This document shows, in pieces, positions 15,578 through 23,072 of a stretch of DNA of 43,352 nt. The translations under genes and the position numbers were made by a program. This stretch comes from Kiritimatiellia bacterium (GTDB lineage: Bacteria; Verrucomicrobiota; Kiritimatiellia; CAIQIC01; Lenti-01). A model generated the notes under the pieces. It was given only the letters and a program-made list of their open reading frames with translations. It was not told the DNA's origin and did not search any database. How positions within the stretch are numbered: the first letter of the stretch is position 1; each line of letters begins with the position of its first letter. Location: positions 1 through 43,352 of the forward strand of contig JAFXQI010000094.1 in NCBI GenBank assembly GCA_017527155.1, written 5' to 3'.

Positions 15578-15732
15578 TTTTCCAACCATTGGAAAAACGT
15601 TTTCCAATCATTGGAAAATCCGCGGAAATTTTTTCCAATCGTTGGAAAACGGCCGCAAATTTTTTCCAATCATTGGAAAAATCCGCCCGTTTTTTCCAAC
15701 CATTGGAAAAAAGTTTTCCAACCATTGGAAAA
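15578..15732. promoter_or_regulatory. Array of six 19-bp palindromes TTTTCCAAYCATTGGAAAA
   Basis: Six copies of TTTTCCAA-N3-TTGGAAAA start at 15578, 15600, 15631, 15662, 15692 and 15714. Copies with a TCA centre have nine-base arms around a single C. Start-to-start distances are 22, 31, 31, 30 and 22 bp, near two or three turns of the helix, and the pattern of short and long gaps is symmetric. The array lies between the thrC stop and a terminator, about 60 bp upstream of the promoter for the secreted protein at 15904. A regulator binding cooperatively on one face of the DNA is the simplest reading. Confidence 0.8.
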
Positions 15733-15734
15733 TC

Positions 15735-15789
15735 CGGCCGGCCGCCGGCGCCGGGTCCTTTCCGGCGCGGCCGGCCGTTTGATTTTTTT
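15735..15789 (+). terminator. Rho-independent terminator after thrC
   Basis: A very GC-rich stem pairs CGGCCGGCCG plus CGCCGG on the left with CCGGCG and CGGCCGGCCG on the right, with a small bulge and a short loop around 15755-15761. It is followed by TTTGATTTTTTT (15778-15789). Confidence 0.7.
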
Positions 15790-15791
15790 GC

Positions 15792-15820
15792 GTGACAAGT
15801 CACCGGCCGTCGTGTATGGT
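15792..15820 (+). promoter_or_regulatory. Promoter of the small secreted protein gene
   Basis: GTGACA (15792-15797), a 17-bp spacer and TATGGT (15815-15820) lie directly after the thrC terminator and downstream of the six-palindrome array. The untranslated leader would be about 75 bases. Confidence 0.5.
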
Positions 15821-15903
15821 TCCGCCCCAAAAACATCTGGGATTCCTCTCCGTGGCCGGGGAAGGTCCGAGAAATCGAAAACAAAACACAAGGAATGGAA
15901 ACA

Positions 15904-16533
15904 ATGAAGAAAGCACTCATCATGGCGTTGGCGTTGCTCGTCGGCGTCACCCTGTCGGCCCAGGCGGCGGACCAGCTGGTCCAGTTCAAGGCCGGCGACA
16001 TCGCGATGACCGTACTCGACAGCGACGGCGTGAGCCCGCTGGCCGATGCGTCCATCAAGATGCTCTCCCCCGAGGACAACAGCGTCCTCAGCGAAACCGT
16101 TTCGGACAGCTTCGGCAAGGCGGTCCTGGCCCTCGACGAAGGCCGCTACCTGCTGAACATCTCCGACATGACCCTCGCGGTCATGGATGTCTCGGCTGAC
16201 GCTTCCGTCACCAGCTGCCGCGTGGTCGTTCCGGCCGCCGCCATGCTGGTCGCGGGCCAGGAAGCCAAGGACAACAAGGACGGCGGCGGCGCCAGCGCTT
16301 CCGGCGCGGCCGTTGCCGGTGGCACGGGCCTCGGCTCCTGGGTCGTCCCGGCCGGCATCGTCGCCGGTGCGGCGATCCTGATCGGCGGCGCGTGGGCGAT
16401 CATCGACCACCAGCAGCCCAGCAAGACCATCGGCCGCCACGAAGAGCCCGCTCCGGTTCCCGAGCAGCCCAGGAAGCACACCCCCACCCCGGCTCCGACG
16501 CCGGCTCCGACGCCGACTCCTTCCGCGATCTAA
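15904..16533 (+). CDS. Secreted/membrane protein of unknown function with proline-rich tail
   Basis: The 209-residue protein has a Sec signal peptide (MKKALIMALALLVGVTLSAQA, cleavage near 21/22). A beta-rich domain of about 90 residues follows (VTVLDSDGVSPLADASIKMLS ... EGRYLLNIS), like carboxypeptidase-regulatory or transthyretin-like folds. A Gly/Ala-rich linker, one membrane helix at about 146-168 and a tail of PTPAP repeats complete it. AAGGA lies nine bases before the ATG at 15904. The promoter, the upstream palindrome array and a strong terminator make it a stand-alone, probably well regulated gene. No family was recognised; a cell-surface role is plausible. Confidence 0.82.
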   Translation: MKKALIMALALLVGVTLSAQAADQLVQFKAGDIAMTVLDSDGVSPLADASIKMLSPEDNSVLSETVSDSFGKAVLALDEGRYLLNISDMTLAVMDVSADASVTSCRVVVPAAAMLVAGQEAKDNKDGGGASASGAAVAGGTGLGSWVVPAGIVAGAAILIGGAWAIIDHQQPSKTIGRHEEPAPVPEQPRKHTPTPAPTPAPTPTPSAI

Positions 16534-16557
16534 TCGGATTCCGAGCCATCGGACAGA

Positions 16558-16588
16558 AACGCCCCCGGTTTTCCGGGGGCGTTTTTTT
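16558..16588 (+). terminator. Rho-independent terminator
   Basis: AACGCCCCCGG (16558-16568), loop TTTT and CCGGGGGCGTT (16573-16583) form an 11-bp stem ending in a run of seven T. It ends the transcript of the secreted protein 25 bases after its stop codon. Confidence 0.92.
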
Positions 16589-16676
16589 GGTTTGGTTGGC
16601 GGGACATGATGCCGATCCCCCCACCATCCCCTTCCCCGGACTCCCCATCGGCGGTGACGGCCGGAACAATCCGCGC

Positions 16677-17243
16677 TCAGGCAAGGCCGAACAGGTCCAG
16701 CAGGGCATCCAGGCGATGCAGGGGACCGGCACCGAAGCGGTTCATGGAGCGGCGGACGGCGTCGGTGGTCTTGCGGTGGCCGTCGCCGCTCTTGGAATAG
16801 AATTTGTCGGCGAGGCAGATGAGTTTTTCTTCGAGGGTTTCGGGGAGGTAGTCGCGGGCGGGAAGGGGGAGGCGGCGGATGCGGATTTCGGCGGCGGTCA
16901 GGCCGCTGCCGGTGTGGCGTTCGCAGATGCGCGCGCAGGGTTCGAGGTCCAGGCCGTGCAGGGCGCCGTACTCGCGGAGCATGTCGGCGCCGATGATGCC
17001 GTGGCGGAGGTAGTGCTGGGTGCCCGTGCAGAGGATTTCCGGGGCGTTGCAGCGGTAGATGCCGATGTCGTGGAGCCAGGCGCCCGCCGACACGAGGTCG
17101 AGATCGAGGGACAGCCCCGCGCAGGCGGGACGCGCGGCGATCCGCAGGGCTTCGTCGCGCACCTGGCTGGAGTGGTCGAGGAGTTTGCGGCGGAGGGGCG
17201 TGTCGTCGGGGTAGAAGGCGCGCAGGATGGCTTTGGGGTCCAT
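16677..17243 (-). CDS. HD-domain phosphohydrolase
   Basis: The 188-residue protein has the metal-binding HD pattern: His24 in LLDHSSQV, His58-Asp59 in GAWLHDIGIYRC, then RHGIIGADMLREYG with a further His, and CLADKFYS near the C-terminus. HD proteins of this size hydrolyse phosphate esters of nucleotides; the substrate cannot be told from sequence. The ATG at 17243 begins MDPKAILRAFY. No clear ribosome site is present, and the start lies eight bases after the stop of the small membrane protein gene, which suggests coupling. It ends 88 bases from the terminator of the convergent gene. Confidence 0.85.
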   Translation of the reverse strand: MDPKAILRAFYPDDTPLRRKLLDHSSQVRDEALRIAARPACAGLSLDLDLVSAGAWLHDIGIYRCNAPEILCTGTQHYLRHGIIGADMLREYGALHGLDLEPCARICERHTGSGLTAAEIRIRRLPLPARDYLPETLEEKLICLADKFYSKSGDGHRKTTDAVRRSMNRFGAGPLHRLDALLDLFGLA

Positions 17244-17251
17244 GGCGGGGC

Positions 17252-17500
17252 TCAGGGACGGGGGGAGGGACCGGACTGGCCGCCTTCGGGGTCCTCGGCA
17301 GGCGGCGGGACGGGCTTGCGGGGCTTGGGTTCGAGGAGGAGGACGAACACGAACAGGAACGGCACGCACGGCAGGAAGTAGAGGATGCCGTCCTGTTCGC
17401 GCAGGAGCTGGCGGTCGCTCATGCTGGCCAGCCAGAACAGGAACAGGGCGAACCCCAGGGTGTTGACGATCCAGATTCCGCGTTTGAGCATCGGTTTCAT
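17252..17500 (-). CDS. Small two-helix membrane protein
   Basis: The 82-residue protein has two hydrophobic segments (IWIVNTLGFALFLFWLASM and ILYFLPCVPFLFVFVLLL) and a basic, proline-rich tail. It starts at 17500 or at an in-frame ATG at 17509; AGGGAAA precedes both and spacing does not decide. It is upstream of and probably co-transcribed with the HD-domain gene. No family was recognised. Confidence 0.7.
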   Translation of the reverse strand: MKPMLKRGIWIVNTLGFALFLFWLASMSDRQLLREQDGILYFLPCVPFLFVFVLLLEPKPRKPVPPPAEDPEGGQSGPSPRP

Positions 17501-17669
17501 GGTCGGCATTTTCCCTGAATCCGCTCCCACGTCAAGCCCCGTGCGCCGTGCCCCCTGCATCGCTCCCGCCCCGGAGCCCGCACCGCGACACCGCCCCCAC
17601 TCCCCTACCCCGCCGTCCCCCTCCCCGGCGTCCCTCTCGCCCACCCCCATCCGGCCTCCGTCCCGAACC

Positions 17670-17728
17670 ATTCGCGATATCTAGGAAAACCCTTGCACTT
17701 CAACACGCTTTCCGCCATCATCCGCCAC
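17670..17728 (+). promoter_or_regulatory. GCGATATC element and leaderless-type promoter, copy 2
   Basis: ATTCGCGATATCTAGGAAAAC (17670-17690) is followed by TTGCAC (17693-17698), a 17-bp spacer and CATCAT (17716-17721). The ATG starts at 17729, seven bases after the -10 box, the same spacing as at thrC. The element thus sits just upstream of the -35 box. Confidence 0.6.
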
Positions 17729-18703
17729 ATGAACCAAGAACCCATCTTTCCCCGCGGATACCTCCGCGCCCTTGCCTCCGACTGCTTCGGGCCCTCCTAC
17801 AGGCATGCCCCCACCGCCATCCTGCTGCAAACCATTGGCTCGCTCGCCCTCTTCAGCGGTGCATTGGCCGCCCATCTCGCCTGGTATGGCGGCAAGCGCA
17901 TCCTTTCCCGCCTGCGCCGCCACGTTGCACCGTCCGAACCGCTGCCGCCCGCCGCGCCGCAAACGCCGCTTTCCCTCCGCGGCAAGCCGTCCCCGGAAGA
18001 CATCGAGGAAATCTGGGAACTCGATCCGCGCACCCTCTGCGGCCGTCTCCGCATCGGGTCGCGTCTGGCCGATTTGGAGCCGACTCTCGATTCGCGATTC
18101 GTCTTCAAGAAAACCCGCAGCGGGTCGAAGCGCATCTGCGCCCGCCAGCCGGGCATGAAGGGCTGGATGAAGAAGCACGTGCCGCCCGTCAAATACTCCA
18201 CCGCCATGCATTACAAGAAGTTGGCAACCCGACTGCGGCAGCTGATCGGTCTCGATGCGCGCATTCCCCTGGAGTGGCTTTTGCCCGACAACGAAGAGGA
18301 GGTCCCGGCCCTCTCCCCCGCAGACCGCAAGGCGGTTGCCGAGGCCAAAACCAAGCTTTCCCGCCTGCTTGCGGACAACCCCAAGGTCACGCGCCTGACG
18401 CGCGCGGTGGAATCGAAGCTCGGGATCATGCGGATGGTGACCATCCGGCGCATCCAGCCGCCGAAGCCGGGGCGTGGGCGGAAGCGGAAAAAGGGGGAAA
18501 ACCCCGTGAATCCCTTGATATCGCGAGTGTCCCATGCCGGATTGGGGGTGGCGGCGGACGAGGGGCGGTCGAGGGCTTTCTGGGATGCCATACGGAAGGT
18601 GCTGGGCGAGCCGAATCCGGATGCGGAGACAAGGCGGCTGCAATCGGACATCCGCGCATGGCTGAACGCGCCGCTGGAGGCGCGCCGGAACCGGCGGAGG
18701 TAG
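17729..18703 (+). CDS. Unknown basic protein with one membrane segment
   Basis: The 324-residue protein has one hydrophobic segment near residues 29-50 (TAILLQTIGSLALFSGALAAHLAWYGGKR). A charged middle region and a helical stretch GWMKKHVPPVKYSTAMHYKKLATRL follow; the stretch resembles the DUF3102-type helix (weak similarity by eye). The tail is Lys/Arg-rich (PKPGRGRKRKKG, RRNRRR). The ATG at 17729 is chosen because the promoter ends seven bases before it; an in-frame ATG at 17693 would begin inside the -35 box. Near the 3' end, 18513-18529 is an inverted copy of the GCGATATC element, translated as PLISRVS. That copy may have been inserted into the gene. No function assigned. Confidence 0.65.
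   Translation: MNQEPIFPRGYLRALASDCFGPSYRHAPTAILLQTIGSLALFSGALAAHLAWYGGKRILSRLRRHVAPSEPLPPAAPQTPLSLRGKPSPEDIEEIWELDPRTLCGRLRIGSRLADLEPTLDSRFVFKKTRSGSKRICARQPGMKGWMKKHVPPVKYSTAMHYKKLATRLRQLIGLDARIPLEWLLPDNEEEVPALSPADRKAVAEAKTKLSRLLADNPKVTRLTRAVESKLGIMRMVTIRRIQPPKPGRGRKRKKGENPVNPLISRVSHAGLGVAADEGRSRAFWDAIRKVLGEPNPDAETRRLQSDIRAWLNAPLEARRNRRR
18513..18529 (-). repeat. CACTCGCGATATCAAGG element inside a coding region, copy 3
   Basis: On the minus strand CACTCGCGATATCAAGG is followed by GATTCACGGGGTTTTCC, which matches the flank of copy 1 (AAAACATTCGGTTTTCC). No start codon with the downstream words of the other copies follows. Confidence 0.6.
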
Positions 18704-18760
18704 CGGGGGGGACGGGGGCGGGCGGCCCTGGTAGAGCGGGTTCACAACCTTTTCTTTCGC

Positions 18761-18824
18761 GGACGCGCAGAAGCGAGTCCCTCCCCGTGGAGAGCGCGCG
18801 GGAGGGTCGCGCTTCCGCGCGACC
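18761..18824. repeat. GGACGCGC..GCGCGACC dispersed repeat
   Basis: Same family as 7692, 7861 and 9701, here GGACGCGCAGAAGCGAGTCC, CTCCCCGTGGAGAGCGCG, then GGTCGCGCTTCCGCGCGACC. It lies in the gap between two convergent genes; the second half is a perfect hairpin and could act as a bidirectional terminator. Confidence 0.8.
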
Positions 18825-18872
18825 TTGTGGAAAGGGGAACTCCCGAAAAGCTACAGAAAATCTCAACCCGCT

Positions 18873-19772
18873 CTATTTCCCGAAGTGCACCAGGGCGCGG
18901 AGGAAGAGGCGGAGTTTGGCCGGGGGATGGGGGTTGGGGTGACGGCGGAGCCAGTCGAAGAGGCGGTGCCAGGCGGACGGGGATTCGCCGGGGAAGGCGA
19001 AGCCGTCGCAGAAGGCGGACAGGTCGTCGGGGGAGAGGAACTGGAGGACGCGGTCCATCGCCAGGGCGCGGTGGTAGCGGGCAAGGGGGGAGGTGGAGGG
19101 GCGGACGGGCAGCGGACGGAAGGCGTCGGTGTCGATGTAGATGAAGTCGGCTTCCTGCGGGGGGGCGGCGCCGCCGGGGCGGAGGAGGATGTTCCAGGGG
19201 GCCGGGTCGGTGTGGAGGATCCCGGCGGCGTTCAGGCGGCGGGTGTGGCGGCCCCAGGCGCGGGCGGTTTCGGGCGGCAGGGTGGCGAAACGCCAGGGGC
19301 CGGTGGGGTCGTTGGGGATGACAAGGTAGCGGGAGAAGCTGGAGGGAGCTTCGATTTTGGGATAGAGGATGCCGATTTCGGTGGGGAAGAGGCCGGTGTA
19401 CTTCTTCCAGCACAGGACGGGGCGGACGGAGGCGAAACCGATGGCGTCCAGGCGGAAGGAGAGCTTCATGCTCTGGAGAAAGCGGTTGTGGAGGGCGAGG
19501 TTGACGCGGCGGGCGATGCGGCGGTCGAGGGGATAGACGGGGTTGACCCAGCCCTGCTTGATGATGAGGGGGCCGGGGATGCCGTCGAGGTGGCCCTCCC
19601 AGACTTTGTTCATGCGGTTGCGAGTCGGGATGGGCGTGAAGGTGGAGGGGATGGAGGCGATTTCCGGGAGGCGGGATTCGATGGCCGCGGCGAAAGGGGA
19701 GGAGGCGTCGAGCCAGGCACGGAGGCCGGGTAGGCGGAGGGGGCGGATGCGGGGATGGACGGGCGGGGGCAT
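18873..19772 (-). CDS. LPS-core-type sugar kinase (WaaP/KdkA-like), copy 1
   Basis: The 299-residue protein has a eukaryotic-like kinase pattern of the lipopolysaccharide kinase group. Lys72 in PLIIKQGWV is the candidate ATP-binding lysine. HTDPAPWN contains catalytic Asp189 and Asn194, and IYIDTDAF has Asp214 in the DFG position. Such enzymes phosphorylate Kdo or heptose of the LPS core at the cytoplasmic membrane face. The start at 19772 has no clear ribosome site but is supported by full-length alignment with the neighbour at 20035-20874 (shared IPSTFTPIPTR, VWEGHLDGIP). The gene is last of the envelope cluster. The acceptor sugar is not known. Confidence 0.82.
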   Translation of the reverse strand: MPPPVHPRIRPLRLPGLRAWLDASSPFAAAIESRLPEIASIPSTFTPIPTRNRMNKVWEGHLDGIPGPLIIKQGWVNPVYPLDRRIARRVNLALHNRFLQSMKLSFRLDAIGFASVRPVLCWKKYTGLFPTEIGILYPKIEAPSSFSRYLVIPNDPTGPWRFATLPPETARAWGRHTRRLNAAGILHTDPAPWNILLRPGGAAPPQEADFIYIDTDAFRPLPVRPSTSPLARYHRALAMDRVLQFLSPDDLSAFCDGFAFPGESPSAWHRLFDWLRRHPNPHPPAKLRLFLRALVHFGK

Positions 19773-19840
19773 CGGGGGAATTTAGAGGCAAGGAGGGGGG
19801 GCGGGGCAAGCGAATTTTTGGGATGGGAAGGGAATGCGTT

Positions 19841-19903
19841 CATGTGGAGGAGGAGGGTGTGGAATCGAAGGAATGTGATGGATTTTCCTTGATATCGCGA
19901 GTG
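19841..19903 (-). promoter_or_regulatory. CACTCGCGATATCAAGGAAAA element, copy 4
   Basis: On the minus strand CACTCGCGATATCAAGGAAAA (19903-19883) is followed about 40 bases later by CCACATGAAC. The ATG at 19843 opens a proline-rich frame that is not convincing. Kinase copy 1 starts 71 bases further on. The gap 19773-20034 otherwise holds G-rich low-complexity sequence and nothing recognisable. Confidence 0.5.
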
Positions 19904-20034
19904 AAAGGAACGGCGAAGAAAGCACCGTGGCAAGGGACGAGTGGCAAGATGAGGTGCGCACCGCGGGCGGATGGTGGATGGGGGCGCGGGGGGGGCGGCG
20001 GGGGAGGAAGACGGGCGGGAGCGGGGATGGAGGG

Positions 20035-20874
20035 TCAGGGGTGGCGGTGGAGGTGGAGGAGGAGGGGGAGCCAGGAGGAGGGGGATTCGGATGGGAGGGC
20101 GTAGTGGGCGGCGAAGAGGGGGAGGTCGGCGGAGGGGAGGTAGGGGAGGAGCGGGGCGAGGGAGCGGGCGCGGGCACGGCGGGCGCGGGGGGCGTCGGGG
20201 GAGGTGGAGGGGAGCGGGCGGAAGGCTTCGACGTCGATGAAGATGAAGTCGGCTTCGGTGGGGGGATCGGCGGCACCGGGGCGGAGGAGGATGTTCTGGG
20301 GGGTGGGGTCGAGGTGGACGAAGCCGGCCTCGGACAGGGTGCGGAGGTAGCGGCCGAGGGCGGCCAGGGTGGCGGGCGGAAGGTGGAGGCGGCGGTCGAA
20401 GGGGTTGCCGGTGGCGGGGTCGTGGAGGTAGCGGCGGAGGGAGCCGGAGGCTTCGACTTTGGGATAGAGGATGCCTTCTTCGACGGGGAAGGGGCCGCGG
20501 TATTTTTTCCAGGCGAGGATGGAGCGGGCGGCGGGAAAGCCGGCGGCGGCGAGGCGGATGGAGTTTTCGAGGGCGTGCCGGAAGGGGTTGTGGCAGGCGA
20601 GGCTGACTCGGCGGGCGACGCGGCGGTCGAGGGGATAGCCGGGGTCCACCCAACCCTGCTTGACGACGACCGGGAAGGGGATGCCGTCGAGGCGGCCTTC
20701 CCAGACGCGGCGGGAACGGCTGCGGGTGGGGATGGGGGTGAAGGTGGAGGGGATGGCGGCGATGGTTTCGAGGTGGTCGGCGAGGATGGCGGCGCAGGGG
20801 TGGGATGGGTCGATCCAGGCGCGGATGCCGGGGCGGCGGAGGGGGGCGGGGGATTGGGGAAGGGGGGCGGTCAT
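20035..20874 (-). CDS. LPS-core-type sugar kinase (WaaP/KdkA-like), copy 2
   Basis: The 279-residue paralogue of the kinase at 18873-19772 has Lys in PVVVKQGWV, HLDPTPQN as catalytic loop and IFIDVEAF in the DFG position. About half of the residues agree with copy 1, including IAAIPSTFTPIPTR and GYPLDRRVARRV. This indicates an old duplication with possible division of acceptor sites. The ATG at 20874 overlaps the TGA of the HAD gene (ATGA), so the two are coupled. A long open frame continues upstream but belongs to other genes. Confidence 0.85.
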   Translation of the reverse strand: MTAPLPQSPAPLRRPGIRAWIDPSHPCAAILADHLETIAAIPSTFTPIPTRSRSRRVWEGRLDGIPFPVVVKQGWVDPGYPLDRRVARRVSLACHNPFRHALENSIRLAAAGFPAARSILAWKKYRGPFPVEEGILYPKVEASGSLRRYLHDPATGNPFDRRLHLPPATLAALGRYLRTLSEAGFVHLDPTPQNILLRPGAADPPTEADFIFIDVEAFRPLPSTSPDAPRARRARARSLAPLLPYLPSADLPLFAAHYALPSESPSSWLPLLLHLHRHP

Positions 20875-21587
20875 TGGAGCGGGAGGAGGGCGCGGAGGTC
20901 GGGGGCGGTGAGGGTGGCGCCGGCGGAGAGGAGGGCGGCGGGGGGGAGTTGGGTGGTCAGGGCCAGGACGTTGAGGCCGGCGGATCGGGCGGAGGCGATG
21001 CCGTCGGGGGTGTCTTCGATGGCCCAGCATTGGGAGGCGGGGAGGGGGAGGTTCGCCGAAGCGCGGAGGCGGTCGAGGCCGAGGAGGTAGGTGGAGGGGT
21101 CGGGTTTGCTGCGGGGGACGTCTTCGGCGGTGACCAGGACGCGGAAGGCGGTGGTCAGGCCGAGGCTCGACAGGATGGGGGCGATGTCGCTGCGGAGGGC
21201 GCCGGAGCAGAGGGCCAGGGGGATGTTGGCTTCGGCAAAGGCGCGGACGCAGTCGGCGGCGCCGGGAAGGGCCGGGACGTGGCCGGCGGCGGCTTCGGCC
21301 GCGAACAGGGCGGCTTTGGCGTCGATGAGGGTCTGGAGGAGGGTCGGCGTGGAGGGGATGTGGTGGAGGTCGAGGAGGGTCGAGAAGGCGTCGCGGTCGT
21401 CGAAGCCCATCAGGGTGGAGGTGTAGTCGGGCCAGGTGAGGGGGGGAAGGTGGGGGAAGTGTGCGAGGAGGGCGCGGGACATGGTGGCGCAGTGGAGGCG
21501 CTCGGAGTCGACAAGGACGCCGTCGAAGTCGAAGAGGAGGGCTTGGGGGGTGGGAGAAAGGGTGAGGGTGGGAAGCGGGAGGGACAT
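20871..21587 (-). CDS. HAD-superfamily hydrolase (beta-phosphoglucomutase/phosphatase-like)
   Basis: The 238-residue protein has the HAD motifs in order: FDFDGVLVDSE (Asp20 nucleophile, Asp22), the LCSG Ser motif, SKPDPSTY with the Lys, and CWAIEDTPDGI with the Asp pair. A helical cap follows the first motif. It is likely a sugar-phosphate phosphatase or mutase. It overlaps the kinase gene start by four bases. That pairing suggests a role in supplying or trimming sugar phosphates for LPS, which is inference. No ribosome site stands out; GGGAGGG lies just before the ATG at 21587. Confidence 0.87.
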   Translation of the reverse strand: MSLPLPTLTLSPTPQALLFDFDGVLVDSERLHCATMSRALLAHFPHLPPLTWPDYTSTLMGFDDRDAFSTLLDLHHIPSTPTLLQTLIDAKAALFAAEAAAGHVPALPGAADCVRAFAEANIPLALCSGALRSDIAPILSSLGLTTAFRVLVTAEDVPRSKPDPSTYLLGLDRLRASANLPLPASQCWAIEDTPDGIASARSAGLNVLALTTQLPPAALLSAGATLTAPDLRALLPLQ

Positions 21588-21646
21588 GGGTGGAAGGGGG
21601 GCGGAAGTTCGGGAGTTCGGGGGTTCGGGGGGCCGCGGGAGGGGGG

Positions 21647-21982
21647 CTAGCGGAGGTCGCCGTCGCCGTGGAGGGTGTTGTGGGCTTTGCGGGCGGCGAG
21701 TTTGGCGAGGTTGGCCGAGGCGATGTCTTCCATGGAGAGGCCGAGTTCGGTGGAGAGGGCCGCGATGTACCAGAGGACGTCGCCGAGTTCTTTGGCGAGG
21801 AGAGCCTTGCGTTCGGGGGAGATGGCGCCGGCTTCGTCGCGGATGGCTTTTTTGAGCTTTTCGCAGACTTCGCCGGTTTCGCCGGCAAGGCCGAGGGCCG
21901 GGTAGGTGTAGTTGCCTTCGCCGCGGCCGGGGTAGACGGCGGTGGTTTGGGCGCGGGACTGGTAGGTGGCGAAGTCGAGCAT
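21647..21982 (-). CDS. MazG-like NTP pyrophosphohydrolase
   Basis: The 111-residue single-domain all-alpha protein has LGLAGETGEVCEKLKKAIRDE and AKELGDVLWYIAAL, which supply the Glu/Asp metal-binding residues of MazG-type enzymes (ExxE and ExxD pattern). Such proteins hydrolyse (d)NTPs to monophosphates. CGGAG lies six bases before the ATG at 21982. It sits between the acyltransferase and HAD genes, but a tandem repeat separates it from the former. Confidence 0.88.
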   Translation of the reverse strand: MLDFATYQSRAQTTAVYPGRGEGNYTYPALGLAGETGEVCEKLKKAIRDEAGAISPERKALLAKELGDVLWYIAALSTELGLSMEDIASANLAKLAARKAHNTLHGDGDLR

Positions 21983-21992
21983 GGGGAACTCC

Positions 21993-22048
21993 GGTTGGAT
22001 GGTTGGATGGTTGGATAGTTTGATGGTTGGATGGTTGGATGGTTGGGG
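21993..22048. repeat. Tandem 8-bp repeat GGTTGGAT, seven units
   Basis: GGTTGGAT is repeated exactly three times, then comes the variant AGTTTGAT, then two more exact units and the variant GGTTGGGG, all in register. A second short tandem (AAGTCCG words) follows at about 22078-22100. Confidence 0.9.
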
Positions 22049-22100
22049 AAAAATCGGATTTCAAATTTCAAATGTCGGAAGTCCGAAGTCCGAAGTCGGA

Positions 22101-23066
22101 TCACGGTTGGGGGTGGAGGGGTTTGGCGTAGTAGGGGAAGGGGGTGGTTGGGGGGGTGTCGGGGGGAATCCAGCGCCAGCGCTTGTAGGCCCAGAGCCAG
22201 CATTCGGGGCGGCGGCGGATGGCGGTTTCGTAAAAATGGGCGATGCGGCGGTCGATGGCGTCGGGGGTCATGGTGGCGATTTCGGCGGCGGTGAGCCAGC
22301 CGGAGGCTTCGCCGAGGTAGTCGCCGCGGGCGTCGGGAAGGAAGTGGGCGAAGGCGATGTCGGCGCCGGTTGCGGCGGCCAGGCGCGCGGCGGCCGGGGA
22401 GATGGTCGCCGGGGTGCCGAACCAGGGGACGAAGACGCCGCCTTCTTCGGGCTTGGTGTTCTGGTCGAGGAGGAGTCCGACGAGGCCGTTGGACCGGAGG
22501 CAGCGGATGAGGTGCTTGAGGGCGCCGTCGCGTTCGACGATGCGTTGGCCGGTGTCTTGGCGGGCGCGCCGGAGGAGGCGGTCGACGGCCGGGTTCTTGA
22601 GGGGTTTGGCGACGCTCAAGATGCCGCGCGGGGTCATGCCGAAGGTGCGGCCGACGAGTTCCCAGTTGCCGAAGTGGCCGGTGACGCCCACGAGCGGGCC
22701 GGTGAAGTCGACGGCGCGCTGGAGGCTCGGGGCCAGGCGGACGTGGCGGGCGATGCGGTCGCGGGAGTTGCGCGCGAACCAGAAGAGGTCGAGGAGGACG
22801 AGGGCGAAGTGCTGGAGGGATTGGCGGTGGATGCGGCGTTTTTCGGCGGGGGTCAGGGTATCGCCGAAGGCGAGGTCGAGGTTGGCCAGCGCGAGGTGGC
22901 GCAGGTGGGGGGCCAGGGTGGCGCAGGTGCCGAGGAAGCGGGCGAGGGCGAGGATGCCGCGTCGGGGGATGCGGGGGACGAGGGCCATGCCGAGGCGGAC
23001 GAGGCCGGTCTCGAAGGGGGCGCGGAGGCGGCGGAGGAAGTGTTTGCGGCGGGAGCGGAGGCTCAT
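22101..23066 (-). CDS. Lipid A biosynthesis acyltransferase (LpxL/HtrB-like)
   Basis: The 321-residue member of the lysophospholipid-acyltransferase superfamily branch that adds secondary acyl chains to lipid A has an intact HX4E motif, HFGNWE (His131, Glu136). GLVGLLLDQN and a C-terminal WLWAYKRW stretch are typical of the family. A hydrophobic N-terminal helix fits inner-membrane anchoring. The ATG at 23066 is set by homology with MSLRSRRKHF; the bases upstream are a TTTTCAC tandem repeat without a ribosome site. It is the second of two acyltransferase genes (other at 23242-24174). Confidence 0.88.
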   Translation of the reverse strand: MSLRSRRKHFLRRLRAPFETGLVRLGMALVPRIPRRGILALARFLGTCATLAPHLRHLALANLDLAFGDTLTPAEKRRIHRQSLQHFALVLLDLFWFARNSRDRIARHVRLAPSLQRAVDFTGPLVGVTGHFGNWELVGRTFGMTPRGILSVAKPLKNPAVDRLLRRARQDTGQRIVERDGALKHLIRCLRSNGLVGLLLDQNTKPEEGGVFVPWFGTPATISPAAARLAAATGADIAFAHFLPDARGDYLGEASGWLTAAEIATMTPDAIDRRIAHFYETAIRRRPECWLWAYKRWRWIPPDTPPTTPFPYYAKPLHPQP

Positions 23067-23072
23067 GGGAAA

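Noticed and set aside
15578-15732. CRISPR-like array
   Set aside because: The repeats are perfect palindromes separated by only 3-12 bases; spacers are too short and no cas genes are present.
13989-16118. 709-codon frame on the minus strand
   Set aside because: It is antisense to thrC and to the palindrome array; rich in Gly/Asp/Val without motifs, and the thrC frame has clear catalytic residues.
18704-18872. Small RNA gene
   Set aside because: The hairpins belong to the dispersed GGACGCGC repeat; no promoter was seen.
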